NCBI RefSeq assembly: GCF_015240255.1
Contig: NZ_CP061205.1
Span: forward strand, 62,001-126,000
Direction of reading: 5' to 3'
Length of the DNA: 64,000 nt
Source: Kordiimonas pumila
GTDB taxonomy: Bacteria > Pseudomonadota > Alphaproteobacteria > Sphingomonadales > Kordiimonadaceae
Below are positions 43,014 to 51,341 of this stretch, piece after piece. How positions within the stretch are numbered: the stretch's first letter is position 1; each line of letters starts with the position of its first letter. The notes beneath the pieces are model-generated. The model had not been told where the DNA came from. It did not search any database and was given only the letters and a program-made list of their open reading frames with translations. The position numbers and the translations under genes are program-made.

Positions 43014-43769
43014 CTAGAGTGTCTCGGAGGGGTAAACAGGGACAATCAGCCGGTAGCCTTTTTGGCGCACTGTCTCAATCATGGAATAGGGAGGACCTTG
43101 ATCATTCAGTTTTGTACGAAGACGGCTGACCTGCAAGTCTACAGCCCGGTCCAGTGCCTGTTCATTATGGCTCGCTCCAAGTGCGATCAATTGTTCACGC
43201 CTAAGTATATCGCCAGCATTGTCCAAAAAAAGTCTAAGCAGGCGAAATTCGGTATTTGACAAGATGATAGCCCGGCCTTCGGCATCGATCATCCGGCGCA
43301 GTTCCATATCTAATGTCCAGCTACCAAACTGAATGTATGACGTTCGTAGAACTGTTGGTGCCAGACCAGTTTGTGTACGCCTGAGCACACTTCGAATACG
43401 GGCCAGCAATTCACGGGGATCAAAGGGTTTTGGCAGATAGTCATCGGCTCCGTTTTCAAATCCAAGCAATCGATCATCTGCATTGCCGCGTGCCGTCAGC
43501 ATTATAACCGGTATGTTTGATGTTTCCCGTAGGCCTTTACAAATATCGAGTCCGTCTTCTACGCCAAGATTCAGGTCGAGAATTATCAGATCAATTGTAT
43601 GATTATGTACGTTGTTCGTCAGCTCAGTGCCATTCTGAGCCTGAATCACTCTGAAATTATGTAATTCCAGTTGTTGGGCGAGCAAGGTTCTGATGTCATG
43701 ATCATCATCAACAAGCAACAAAGTGGCCTCTGTTTGTTGAGTATCAGGCTTTATAGTTTTTGATGTCAT
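43014..43769 (-). CDS. OmpR/PhoB-family response regulator
   Basis: A 251-residue regulator. The receiver domain has LLVDDDHDI, the phospho-Asp in IILDLNLGVEDG, the Thr in VIMLTARGN and the Lys in DDYLPKPFDPREL. A winged-helix DNA-binding domain (about 150-245) has NTEFRLLRLFLDNAG and VSRLRTKL. The start at 43769 is preferred over 43784 since it gives a normal N-terminus with AGGG upstream. Paired with the sensor kinase that follows directly. Confidence 0.93.
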   Translation of the reverse strand: MTSKTIKPDTQQTEATLLLVDDDHDIRTLLAQQLELHNFRVIQAQNGTELTNNVHNHTIDLIILDLNLGVEDGLDICKGLRETSNIPVIMLTARGNADDRLLGFENGADDYLPKPFDPRELLARIRSVLRRTQTGLAPTVLRTSYIQFGSWTLDMELRRMIDAEGRAIILSNTEFRLLRLFLDNAGDILRREQLIALGASHNEQALDRAVDLQVSRLRTKLNDQGPPYSMIETVRQKGYRLIVPVYPSETL

Positions 43770-43784
43770 TGGACTACCCTGCAC

Positions 43785-44235
43785 ATAATGTGAAACCTAT
43801 GCGGGGTAAAAATTATTGTCAAGCTGGGCTAGATAACCCTAGAGGGGCAGCATTTAAGTCTCAACTTCCGCGGAAAATACGCTTCAATTCGACGCATCTG
43901 CACTTTGCTCAATAAAAACGGTACATCCATCAGCCACCACATTGAAGCACTCTTTTCCTACATCATAAGATGTTTAACAAGTGTCTGTTGTCAAACAATT
44001 TGGACCCAGTCGGAGTTTAAACTAGGAGAGGGTTTGAACTCATCAGCCGCTTGGCAAAGACCGACACTTTCCAGCGAGTGGCAAATAGACAAATTAGACC
44101 GCTCAACCGTGCGCCCTTCGATCACACTTTTATAAGCAGGCGGTCTGACAGGAAACAATCGCACCGATGCCTAGTTGCTGGTAAAATGTTTTTGTTCCCC
44201 GTCAGAGCCTATATCTCAAGATTGATGTTGTAACT
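43785..44235. other. Gene-free stretch between the two-component genes and the IS remnant
   Basis: About 450 bases. Small frames exist but none has a ribosome site or family resemblance. I see no hairpin with a U-tail. Confidence 0.5.
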
Positions 44236-44618
44236 AAGTGAGTGTTTTGGTTTCATCTTAGTGACGTAAGGAACGGAAATGAAAGCAAAACAGAAGCCCC
44301 TAAAGTCTCGGCCAGCAAAGGGGTTAAAGACATTCGCAGAGCTTTGCCGCCGGGAAGGCATTGCCCAGAGCGTCTATTACAAATGGTCGAAGGACTTTAT
44401 AAGCGTCTGGCAGGTGATACGGCGCGTGCGGCCAATGTAGATGAAGTCAAAGAACATCGCCGGGGAGCCCGCGCGCTTAAGGAAGTTGTTGCGGAACAAA
44501 CCCTTGTTCACGAAGCGTAGCGAAGTAGACGCGAGAACAAAGCGAACCGTCAGAGCGCTTGCAACATCAAAAGCAGGCGGCTTAATATCAATCAACAAAA
44601 GAAGCCTAACACTCACTT
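44236..44618. mobile_element. Short decayed IS3-type element with terminal inverted repeats
   Basis: AAGTGAGTGTT (44236-44246) and its inverse AACACTCACTT (44608-44618) bracket a 383-bp unit, with partial similarity continuing inward (GGTTTC versus GGCTTC). It contains a frameshifted OrfA and lacks OrfB, so it is an internally deleted, non-autonomous copy. Target-site duplication not evident. Confidence 0.65.
44280..44520 (+). pseudogene. IS3-family transposase OrfA, frameshifted
   Basis: From the ATG at 44280 the frame reads TFAELCRREGIAQSVYYKWSKDF. After about 44396 the pattern continues one frame over as LYKRLAGDTARAANVDEVKE, then RRGARALKEVVAEQTL, and stops. This is the HTH plus leucine-zipper order of IS3-type OrfA (..YYxWSKEFLEAGKKRLAGDTARAATxDEVKELRREAxALKEVVA), broken by at least one frameshift and truncated before OrfB. 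Confidence 0.85.
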
Positions 44619-44707
44619 CATAAAGTGCTCAAGCTGAGACAAATGTCCTGACAACGGACGACAAACTATAGTAAATGGACTTGCTTATTACCATCAGCAC
44701 ACCCCTT

Positions 44708-45604
44708 TCAGACGTCTGCCAAAAAAGACGCTAACTTGTTAAAATATAGATCTGGCTCTTCAAAGAACGGCATATGCGAGCTGTTCTGGAACACATGTAT
44801 TTGTGAATTTGAAAGTGCATTATGCATTTTCGTCGAACACGCAGGTGTTAATTCATCATAAAGCCCTGTCAACACTAGGGAAGGTACTTTAATTTTGTGC
44901 ATATCAGGGATACGATTCCAATCCTTCATATTACCAGTATAGGTAAATTCATTTGGGCCCTGCATGGTTTCATAGGGTGCCATATTCCAGTCGGAAAGCG
45001 ATCTATTGACAGCGTCTGGCCAAATATCAAGGCGGCATACGTGGCGATAGTTAAGTAAAGTAATAGCCGCCTGATATGCAGGATGATCAAGAGTGCCTTC
45101 TGCCTCGTGGCGCTGCATCATGGCAACCGTTTCAGGTCCTAATGAACCACGAAGCCTGTTTAATTCATCTACCAGATGGGGAATGTCACATGCACCGTTT
45201 GCTAAAATAAGCGAGCGTAAATTTTCGGGATATGTAAGGGCATACTCTGTCCCCATCCATGTACCCCATGATTGGCCTAAAAAATGTATTTTACCCAGAC
45301 CAAGGCTCTTTCGTACCTGCTCTGCTTCGCCTACATACCGTTTTAAAGTCCAAAGCGATGTATCATCTGGCCGGTCAGAAGCGCCACACCCTAACTGGTC
45401 CCATGCTATAACCCTGTAGCCTTTATCCGCCATAACGGAATGGCTATCCCTAATATAGTCACACGGCAACCCCGGTCCACCATTGGCACAAAACAATATA
45501 TTATCACCAGAACCAAAACTATAAGCTACAACTTCGTAACCTTCATTCAACCGCACCTTAATAACCTCGTCTGGTCGACGCTCAGCATGTGTGTATGATG
45601 TCAT
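44708..45604 (-). CDS. Proline iminopeptidase-like alpha/beta hydrolase (peptidase S33)
   Basis: A 298-residue cytoplasmic alpha/beta hydrolase. Oxyanion motif GGPGLPCDY, nucleophile elbow GQSWGTW, Asp region LTGLYDELTP, and catalytic His in SSHMPFFEEP. Length and motifs fit prolyl iminopeptidase/L-amino-acid amidase enzymes, which release N-terminal Pro or hydrolyse amino-acid amides. It diverges from the GntR/FCD regulator gene across 118 bp that carries the regulator's presumed operator, so it is probably under the same control and feeds the same catabolic route. Confidence 0.87.
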   Translation of the reverse strand: MTSYTHAERRPDEVIKVRLNEGYEVVAYSFGSGDNILFCANGGPGLPCDYIRDSHSVMADKGYRVIAWDQLGCGASDRPDDTSLWTLKRYVGEAEQVRKSLGLGKIHFLGQSWGTWMGTEYALTYPENLRSLILANGACDIPHLVDELNRLRGSLGPETVAMMQRHEAEGTLDHPAYQAAITLLNYRHVCRLDIWPDAVNRSLSDWNMAPYETMQGPNEFTYTGNMKDWNRIPDMHKIKVPSLVLTGLYDELTPACSTKMHNALSNSQIHVFQNSSHMPFFEEPDLYFNKLASFLADV

Positions 45605-45681
45605 GATTTGTCCTTCACCAGTTATCAGGATCGGGCTACACTAGATACTGGCATTATAAACCTTTAGATGCTATGTAAGTA

Positions 45682-45716
45682 TAGTCGATCAAATTAGTAT
45701 TAAATATTGGCTACTA
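45682..45716. promoter_or_regulatory. Candidate GntR operator at the regulator's own promoter
   Basis: The core TTGGCTACTA (45707-45716) has an inverted weaker copy TAGTCGATCAA (45682-45692), centres about 24 bp apart. The core overlaps a TACTATATATT -10-like stretch just before the ATG. The same core recurs at 59927, 63313 and 63511, always in a promoter region. Confidence 0.65.
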
Positions 45717-45722
45717 TATATT

Positions 45723-46376
45723 ATGACCAGAAAAAAAACAAGTGAAAGCATAGAGATGAGTGTGTCTGAGCGCCTTCAGGCAGACATTTTTAATGAATAT
45801 TTTCGCCCAGGAGAATGGCTAAAGCAGGCAGATATTGAAGATCGCTACGCAGCAAACAGGTTTGAGGTTCGTATGGCGCTATCAACTCTTGCTGCCAAAC
45901 ACCTGATTGATCACATCCCAAACAAAGGCTACCGGGTTATTAACCCGTCTGACAGGCAACGTGCGGAACTTTATGAGGTACGTACTATTCTTGAAACTGC
46001 GGCAGGAAAACTTGCCGCACAAAAATGTACAGATGAGGACATAGCCGAGCTGAGCCTGTTGGTTGATGAATTTGATCAAGCTATAGACACAAAAGGCAGG
46101 GCAGAACTTGTTCGCCTTAATCTCGAGTTTCATAACCGCTTTTATGCGGTTGGTGGAAACCAGCTACTTATATCTCAAATTCTCGAACTGAGGGAACGCG
46201 GCATTCCGGGAAGACGCGGTAGCTGGGAAACAGTTGCGGGTATGCGTGCCAGTAGCGAAGATCATAGACAAATGGTTGAAATGCTTAGCAAGCGCGATGC
46301 TGACGGCCTAAGTTACACAATATACAGACACTTGAACCGCTGGCGTGAATTTTCAACACCAACGGACAAGGCATAA
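45723..46376 (+). CDS. GntR-family transcriptional regulator, FCD (FadR) subfamily
   Basis: A 217-residue regulator. The winged helix-turn-helix (about 12-75) has RPGEWLKQADIEDRYAANRFEVRMALSTLAAKHLI and the wing NKGYRVINP. The all-helical FCD effector domain follows with ELYEVRTILETAAG, LVRLNLEFHNRFY and SSEDHRQMVEML, giving the metal/carboxylate-binding Asp/His set. FCD regulators usually respond to organic acids. The operator overlaps its putative -10 box, suggesting autorepression; if so, transcription would begin near 45728 and the true start may be the ATG at 45756. Convergent with the Fe-ADH gene (6 bp apart). Confidence 0.9.
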   Translation: MTRKKTSESIEMSVSERLQADIFNEYFRPGEWLKQADIEDRYAANRFEVRMALSTLAAKHLIDHIPNKGYRVINPSDRQRAELYEVRTILETAAGKLAAQKCTDEDIAELSLLVDEFDQAIDTKGRAELVRLNLEFHNRFYAVGGNQLLISQILELRERGIPGRRGSWETVAGMRASSEDHRQMVEMLSKRDADGLSYTIYRHLNRWREFSTPTDKA

Positions 46377-46382
46377 AACGGT

Positions 46383-47558
46383 TTACAGATCACCTAATAT
46401 TGCACATGAGTAGATTTTTTGTACGGTATCTATGTTCAGGGGTTTTGGGTTACCGGCCATTGAGGGGTCGAGTGTTGCAGCGAGGGCGAGGTCTGGTATG
46501 TCTGCATCCTTGATGCCGAGGGATTTAGCATCGTGGGGTATGCCAAGGCTTTCGCGGAAGGCGAGCACCCAGTCGAGCACCTCATTGAAGCCATTTTGGC
46601 CGAGGTCGAGATAGGCGGCGAGCCGTTCCATCTTTGCAGCGATCAGGGGGCGGTTCTCCTGCATCACATAGGGTAGGAAGATCGCATTGGTCAGACCGTG
46701 ATGGGCGTTGTAGACGGCACCAACCGGATGGCTGAGCGCATGTACAGCCCCTAACCCTTTCTGGAAGGCGGTAGCCCCCATGCTGGCCGCTGTCAGCATA
46801 TGGGTGCGCGCTGTAACATTGGTGCCTTCTCTGTAGGCGACCGGCAACCAGTCTTTAATCAGGCGCATGCCCTCTAGCGCAATACCATCTGCCATCGGGT
46901 GATAGGACGGCGCACAGAAAGCCTCAAAACAGTGGGTGAAGGCATCAACCCCGGTCGCTGCCGTCAGGTGAGCGGGAAGCCCCACCGTCAGCACCGGATC
47001 ACTGATCACCGCAACAGGCATCATCTTCGGGTGGAAGATGATCTTCTTCTCATGGGTGGCGGTGAAGGTAATGACCGAAGCCCTGCCTACCTCTGAACCG
47101 GTCCCCGCAGTGGTGGGAACCGCAATCACCGGTGCAATCCTGTTGGCATCCGCCCGTAGCCAGTTATCGCCGACATCCTCAAAGTCAGCAAGCGGCCGGC
47201 CCTGCCCCGCCAACAGCGCAATCGCTTTCCCGGCATCAAGCCCGCTCCCGCCGCCAAGTGCGATCACACCGTCATAGTCACCGTCCCTGTATAGGTCTGT
47301 GCCCTCGGTGATAGAGGCATCGGTCGGGTTGCTGGGCACATTGCTATATAGGCCAGCCTTCAGCCCAGCCTCTGTCAGCAGTTCCATAATCTGGGCCGTG
47401 AACGGCAGGCTGGCTGCACCCGTATCTGTTACCACCAGGGGGCGGCTCATACCGTGTTCTGTGCAGATCGCCGCAATCTCCTGAATGCGCCCTGCACCTA
47501 AATGCATGCGGGTTGGGTAGTTCCAGTTCGCCGTAAGGCTGGGGGATGATGGTACCAT
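46383..47558 (-). CDS. Iron-containing alcohol dehydrogenase
   Basis: A 391-residue group III NAD(P)-dependent alcohol dehydrogenase. Dinucleotide motif LGGGSGLDAGKA; metal ligands in DAFTHCFEAF, HALSHPVGAVYNAHHG. It would interconvert an alcohol and an aldehyde or ketone, probably handing an aldehyde to the ALDH encoded just upstream (11-bp gap). Last gene of the long operon starting at 59889. Its base composition is clearly GC-richer than that of the GntR gene beside it. Confidence 0.92.
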   Translation of the reverse strand: MVPSSPSLTANWNYPTRMHLGAGRIQEIAAICTEHGMSRPLVVTDTGAASLPFTAQIMELLTEAGLKAGLYSNVPSNPTDASITEGTDLYRDGDYDGVIALGGGSGLDAGKAIALLAGQGRPLADFEDVGDNWLRADANRIAPVIAVPTTAGTGSEVGRASVITFTATHEKKIIFHPKMMPVAVISDPVLTVGLPAHLTAATGVDAFTHCFEAFCAPSYHPMADGIALEGMRLIKDWLPVAYREGTNVTARTHMLTAASMGATAFQKGLGAVHALSHPVGAVYNAHHGLTNAIFLPYVMQENRPLIAAKMERLAAYLDLGQNGFNEVLDWVLAFRESLGIPHDAKSLGIKDADIPDLALAATLDPSMAGNPKPLNIDTVQKIYSCAILGDL

Positions 47559-47569
47559 GGGATCTCTCT

Positions 47570-48961
47570 TTATGAACGGTCAATAATGTTGAAGGATTTG
47601 GCGCGGGTCAGCGCATCATAGCCGTAGCGCGACAGCGTACAGCCCCGGCCAGAGTGTTTTACCCCGGTCCAGGCAAGTGCTGGCTCAAGCGCATCACAGC
47701 GGTTAAGATACACCGTCCCGGTATTTACCTGGTCAGCAAGGGCTAGCCCTGTGGCTGTGTCTTCCGTCCAGAGGCTGGCGGTCAAGCCGTACGGGCTGTC
47801 GTTGATACGGCTAATGGCTTCCCCGTCTGACTGTACCGCCATAATCCCGACACAAGGCCCAAAGGTCTCCTCGCGCATAAAGGCCATGGTGTGATCAACC
47901 TTCACTAGCACCTGCGGTGCCACATAGGCAGTGCCCGCTTTTGCTGCCGGGAACAGGTTTTCAGGGATCAATGCTTCAGCACCCGCCGCGCAGGCTGCCC
48001 CAATCTCGGCCCGTATCCGCTCTGCCGCCTGAACACTCACCACCGGCCCCAGCGTTGTTGCAGGGTCTTGCGGATCGCCAAGCCTGTAGGTTTGCACAAG
48101 CGCTGCATAGGCTGCGATAAACTGGTCATACACAGCCTCTGCCACATAAATGCGCTCAATCCCGCAGCAGGACTGGCCGCTGTTGAACAAGGCCCCGTCC
48201 ACAAGGTTTGCGACCGCGTTATCAATATCAGCGTCCGCCCGTACATAGGCTGCGTCCTTGCCGCCAAGCTCAAGCCCCACAGGCAGGAACCGGCCAGCCG
48301 CCGCTTTCTCAACCGCGGTACCCCCGGCAACAGACCCGGTAAAGCCAACATAGTGGATCGAGGCGGTTTCAATAAGCTTCAGGGTCGTATCTGCACTCAG
48401 GTGTAAAGACTGGAACACCCCCTCCGGCACCCCGGCCGCCTTAAAGGCTTCTGCAAAATGCTCACCAATGGTCGGGGTTTGTGGTGATGGCTTCAGGATC
48501 ACCGCATTGCCTGCCGCCAGTGCCGGGATAATACTGTTCACCGCTGTCAGATACGGATAGTTCCACGGTGTGATCGCCAGCACCGTACCGTGCGGTTGCC
48601 GGCGGATAAAATAGCGCCTGCCATCAGGGGCTGCTTCCTCGCGGTCAGCCAGCGCTTCTGCCGCCAGCGCCAGCATATGGCGCGCCCGGTAGGCCATGCC
48701 GTCAATCTCGCCCGCACTCTGGCTGATGGGCCGCCCCATATGCAGGGTAATCTCAGCGGCGAGCACGGCCTTGCGCTCCACCATAGAGGCAATAGCCGCT
48801 TCCAGCACCGCAACCCGGTCAGCAACAGGCACAGCGTGCCACAAGGTCTGTGCCCTTAGTGCCGCAGCGACAGCACTAAGGGCCGCATTCATATCAGCGA
48901 AGGGCCGTTCAATAACAATACGGCCATCAAGGGGGGAAACTGTTTTTACACTGTCCATCAC
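47570..48961 (-). CDS. NAD(P)-dependent aldehyde dehydrogenase
   Basis: A 463-residue ALDH superfamily enzyme. General-base Glu in GLELGGKDAAYV, catalytic Cys in NSGQSCCGIERI, nucleotide loop GFTGSVAGG, and ITPWNYPYLT near residue 140. It oxidises an aldehyde to an acid. Being between a GS-like ligase and an Fe-ADH, it could oxidise a gamma-glutamyl-aminoaldehyde as PuuC does, or a semialdehyde from the aldolase. Strong GC richness (about 60 % in sampled rows). A hairpin lies in the 91-bp gap before it. Confidence 0.92.
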   Translation of the reverse strand: MMDSVKTVSPLDGRIVIERPFADMNAALSAVAAALRAQTLWHAVPVADRVAVLEAAIASMVERKAVLAAEITLHMGRPISQSAGEIDGMAYRARHMLALAAEALADREEAAPDGRRYFIRRQPHGTVLAITPWNYPYLTAVNSIIPALAAGNAVILKPSPQTPTIGEHFAEAFKAAGVPEGVFQSLHLSADTTLKLIETASIHYVGFTGSVAGGTAVEKAAAGRFLPVGLELGGKDAAYVRADADIDNAVANLVDGALFNSGQSCCGIERIYVAEAVYDQFIAAYAALVQTYRLGDPQDPATTLGPVVSVQAAERIRAEIGAACAAGAEALIPENLFPAAKAGTAYVAPQVLVKVDHTMAFMREETFGPCVGIMAVQSDGEAISRINDSPYGLTASLWTEDTATGLALADQVNTGTVYLNRCDALEPALAWTGVKHSGRGCTLSRYGYDALTRAKSFNIIDRS

Positions 48962-49005
48962 ATCTGTTCTCTTGGTTCTAGCCGGTGTTCGGCTTTAGGG
49001 GTGTT

Positions 49006-49038
49006 CCCCGCCGTTTCCCCTTCAGAAAGGCGGCGGGG
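49006..49038 (-). promoter_or_regulatory. Intercistronic hairpin between GS-like and ALDH genes
   Basis: CCCCGCCG (49006-49013) pairs with CGGCGGGG (49031-49038), extended inside by TTTC/GAAA. No U-tail on the minus strand, so it is more likely an mRNA processing or stability element than a terminator. It fills the longest gap but one in the operon's catabolic part. Confidence 0.5.
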
Positions 49039-49052
49039 TATAGGGGGAAGCG

Positions 49053-50399
49053 CTAGATGATTTCAAAATAGCGCTTCAGTTCCCAGTCGGTCACATGTTT
49101 GCGGAACTCGCGTTCTTCCCATTCCCGGGTCGCGGCAAAATGTTCGACAAATGCGTCACCAAATGCCTCGCGGGCTGCTGTACTTGCCCTTAAGCGCTGT
49201 GCTGCATCCCACAAGGTGGTTGGCAGGCTATAGCTATCCGGCATCTGGACATCATAGGCATTGCCCCGGATCTCTGTACCCGGCTCTATCTTGTTCCTGA
49301 TACCCCATAAGCCTGAGGCAATCGCCGCCGCCAGGGCCAGATAGGGGTTCGCATCTGCCGCTGATATCCGGTATTCTATCCGCTGGCTTTTGCTCGAGCC
49401 TGGGATAACCCTCAGCGCGCAGGTTCTGTTCTCAACACCCCATGTGGCAGCGGTTGGTGCCCATGCCCCCGGTATCAACCGGGTGAAAGAATTAATCGTC
49501 GGCGAGATCATTGCCAGCACCTCCGGCATCAGCGCCTGCTGGCCGCCCAAAAAGTAGCGCATCTCCTCGCTCATCCGGTGCTCACCCTTCTCATCATAAA
49601 AAGCCGAGGCACCGTCTTTCCAAAGCGACAGGTGCATATGACCGCTCTGGCCCGGCCATTCCTGTGTACATTTGGCCATGAAAGTTGCCATCTTGCCGTG
49701 CTGGCGGGCAACAACCTTGGTAAAGGTTCTGAACAGGGCTGCTTTATCCGCCGCCGCCAAGCAATCATCAACCGCAATAGCGGCTTCCAGCACTCCCGGT
49801 CCGGTCTCTTCGTGCAGGCCCTCAAGCGGGATATCAAGCCCGGTACAGGCATCCAGGATCGCCTGATAAAACGGCGCATGTTCAGAGCTTCTCAGAACAG
49901 AATAGCCAAAGGTGCCCGGGGCCAGATGCTTCAGGTTTCGGAAGCCTTTCTCCCGCGCGCTCTCCGGGGTTTCTTCAAAAACAAAAAACTCATACTCAAT
50001 CCCGGCCTTGACGCTGTAACCAAGCGATGCCGCATCTGCCAGAACACGCCGCAGCACACCCCGTGGGCACAAGGCCTCCGCCGCACCCGTGAACTCACAC
50101 AGAAAAAACGGCTGATCATTCTCAAACGGCAATAACCGGCCACTCTCCTCTATAACCCGTACCGCCGCATCAGGATACCCCGTGTGCCACCCCGTATAGC
50201 TCACATTGTCATACAGCTTGTCGTTCGAATCCCAGCCCAAAACAACGTCGCAAAATGCAAAACCCCCCTCAAGCGCCGATAAAAACTTGCTCCCGGACAT
50301 ATACTTCCCGCGAACAATGCCGTCCATATCAACAACACCAACCTTAATATACTCGTCCGCGCCACCCTCAAGACGCGCCCTCAAACCATCCATATCCAT
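49053..50399 (-). CDS. Glutamine-synthetase-like ligase (gamma-glutamyl-amine synthetase type)
   Basis: A 448-residue GS-fold ligase. Metal/glutamate site in KAGIEYEFFVFEE and EETGPGVLEAAI, ATP site in FMAKCTQEWPGQSGHMHLSLW, and the arginine loop NRTCALRVIPGSS..RIEYR. The NPYLALAAAIASGL segment is typical of PuuA/GlnT-like enzymes rather than assimilatory GlnA, which is longer and carries a regulatory Tyr adenylylation loop not seen here. Likely reaction: ATP-driven joining of glutamate to an amine so it can be oxidised safely. With ALDH downstream this resembles the gamma-glutamyl polyamine (Puu) logic, but the ester/amide context differs. GC-rich like its two downstream neighbours. Confidence 0.85.
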   Translation of the reverse strand: MDMDGLRARLEGGADEYIKVGVVDMDGIVRGKYMSGSKFLSALEGGFAFCDVVLGWDSNDKLYDNVSYTGWHTGYPDAAVRVIEESGRLLPFENDQPFFLCEFTGAAEALCPRGVLRRVLADAASLGYSVKAGIEYEFFVFEETPESAREKGFRNLKHLAPGTFGYSVLRSSEHAPFYQAILDACTGLDIPLEGLHEETGPGVLEAAIAVDDCLAAADKAALFRTFTKVVARQHGKMATFMAKCTQEWPGQSGHMHLSLWKDGASAFYDEKGEHRMSEEMRYFLGGQQALMPEVLAMISPTINSFTRLIPGAWAPTAATWGVENRTCALRVIPGSSKSQRIEYRISAADANPYLALAAAIASGLWGIRNKIEPGTEIRGNAYDVQMPDSYSLPTTLWDAAQRLRASTAAREAFGDAFVEHFAATREWEEREFRKHVTDWELKRYFEII

Positions 50400-50420
50400 C
50401 TCACTTCTCCTCCTGTAACT

Positions 50421-51341
50421 TTATGAAAGTACCAAGGATGTTTCCCCGCCAACCTTGAAGTTTGTAATAGTTTTGTCGTACGTGCCGTATGCCGGATAAT
50501 TTAAAAGCGTATATAAATCGCTTCTGTGTTGCATTTCTTCTAGCAGGCTTACCTGCGTACCCTCTGCCAAAATAGCGTCCAGCCCGGCTTCCATAGCTTT
50601 CATGGCAAGTCGCAGCATGGTAACCGGATAAAGAACAGCATTATAGCCAAGGCTTTCAAGTGCGGCCTTTGATAGTAACTTTGTCTTTCCAAACTCTGTC
50701 ATATTGGCAATAAGCGGTACATCAACGGCTTTTCTAAAAGCCTCAAAATCATGCTCGTCAATTAAAGCATCCGGGAAAATTGCCTCTGCACCGGCATCAA
50801 CATATGCTTTTGCCCGATCGATTGCCGCATCAAGTCCCTCAACTCCGCGTGCGTCAGTCCGCGCTATCAGAGTGAAGGTATTATAACGGCGGCTCAAATG
50901 CGCAGCCCTGATTTTAAGCTGCATATCCTTTATGGAAACAAGACTTTTATTGTCAAGATGCCCACATCTTTTGGGCATAAGCTGGTCTTCAATATGACAG
51001 GCAGAAATACCTGCATCTTCGAGCGCATTGATTGTGCGCCCAACGTTAGATGGCTCACCAAAGCCTGTATCTGCATCAAGAAGCGATGGCAGGTTTGTTG
51101 CCTGAGAAATCTGCCTGCCTCTATCTGTTACTTCAGTCGCCGTGGTAAGGCCTATATCAGGCAAGCCAAGGTCTGCCGACAAAACTGCACCAGAAATATA
51201 AAAACCCTGAAAACCTTTTTGCTCGATGAGCTTTGCACACAAAGGGGAGATAGCGCCAGGCAACTGCAAAAGGCTGCTGTCAAACAGGCTTGCGCGAAAC
51301 TGATGTCGCTTTTCATCTGGTGATTTATGAACCCCCAACAT
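50421..51341 (-). CDS. prpB: Methylisocitrate lyase-like enzyme (ICL/PEP-mutase superfamily)
   Basis: A 306-residue ICL/PEP-mutase-fold lyase closely following PrpB: LPSLLDADTGFGEPSNVGRT, HIEDQ, the catalytic loop KRCGH at residues 124-128, and the C-terminal LNYPAYGTYDK. The KRCGH loop with its general-acid Cys marks a carbon-carbon lyase (methylisocitrate, isocitrate or dimethylmalate), not a phosphonate mutase. Product would be pyruvate or glyoxylate plus a dicarboxylate. It overlaps the PrpD-like gene by one base, as these two steps are consecutive in the methylcitrate cycle. Confidence 0.85.
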   Translation of the reverse strand: MLGVHKSPDEKRHQFRASLFDSSLLQLPGAISPLCAKLIEQKGFQGFYISGAVLSADLGLPDIGLTTATEVTDRGRQISQATNLPSLLDADTGFGEPSNVGRTINALEDAGISACHIEDQLMPKRCGHLDNKSLVSIKDMQLKIRAAHLSRRYNTFTLIARTDARGVEGLDAAIDRAKAYVDAGAEAIFPDALIDEHDFEAFRKAVDVPLIANMTEFGKTKLLSKAALESLGYNAVLYPVTMLRLAMKAMEAGLDAILAEGTQVSLLEEMQHRSDLYTLLNYPAYGTYDKTITNFKVGGETSLVLS

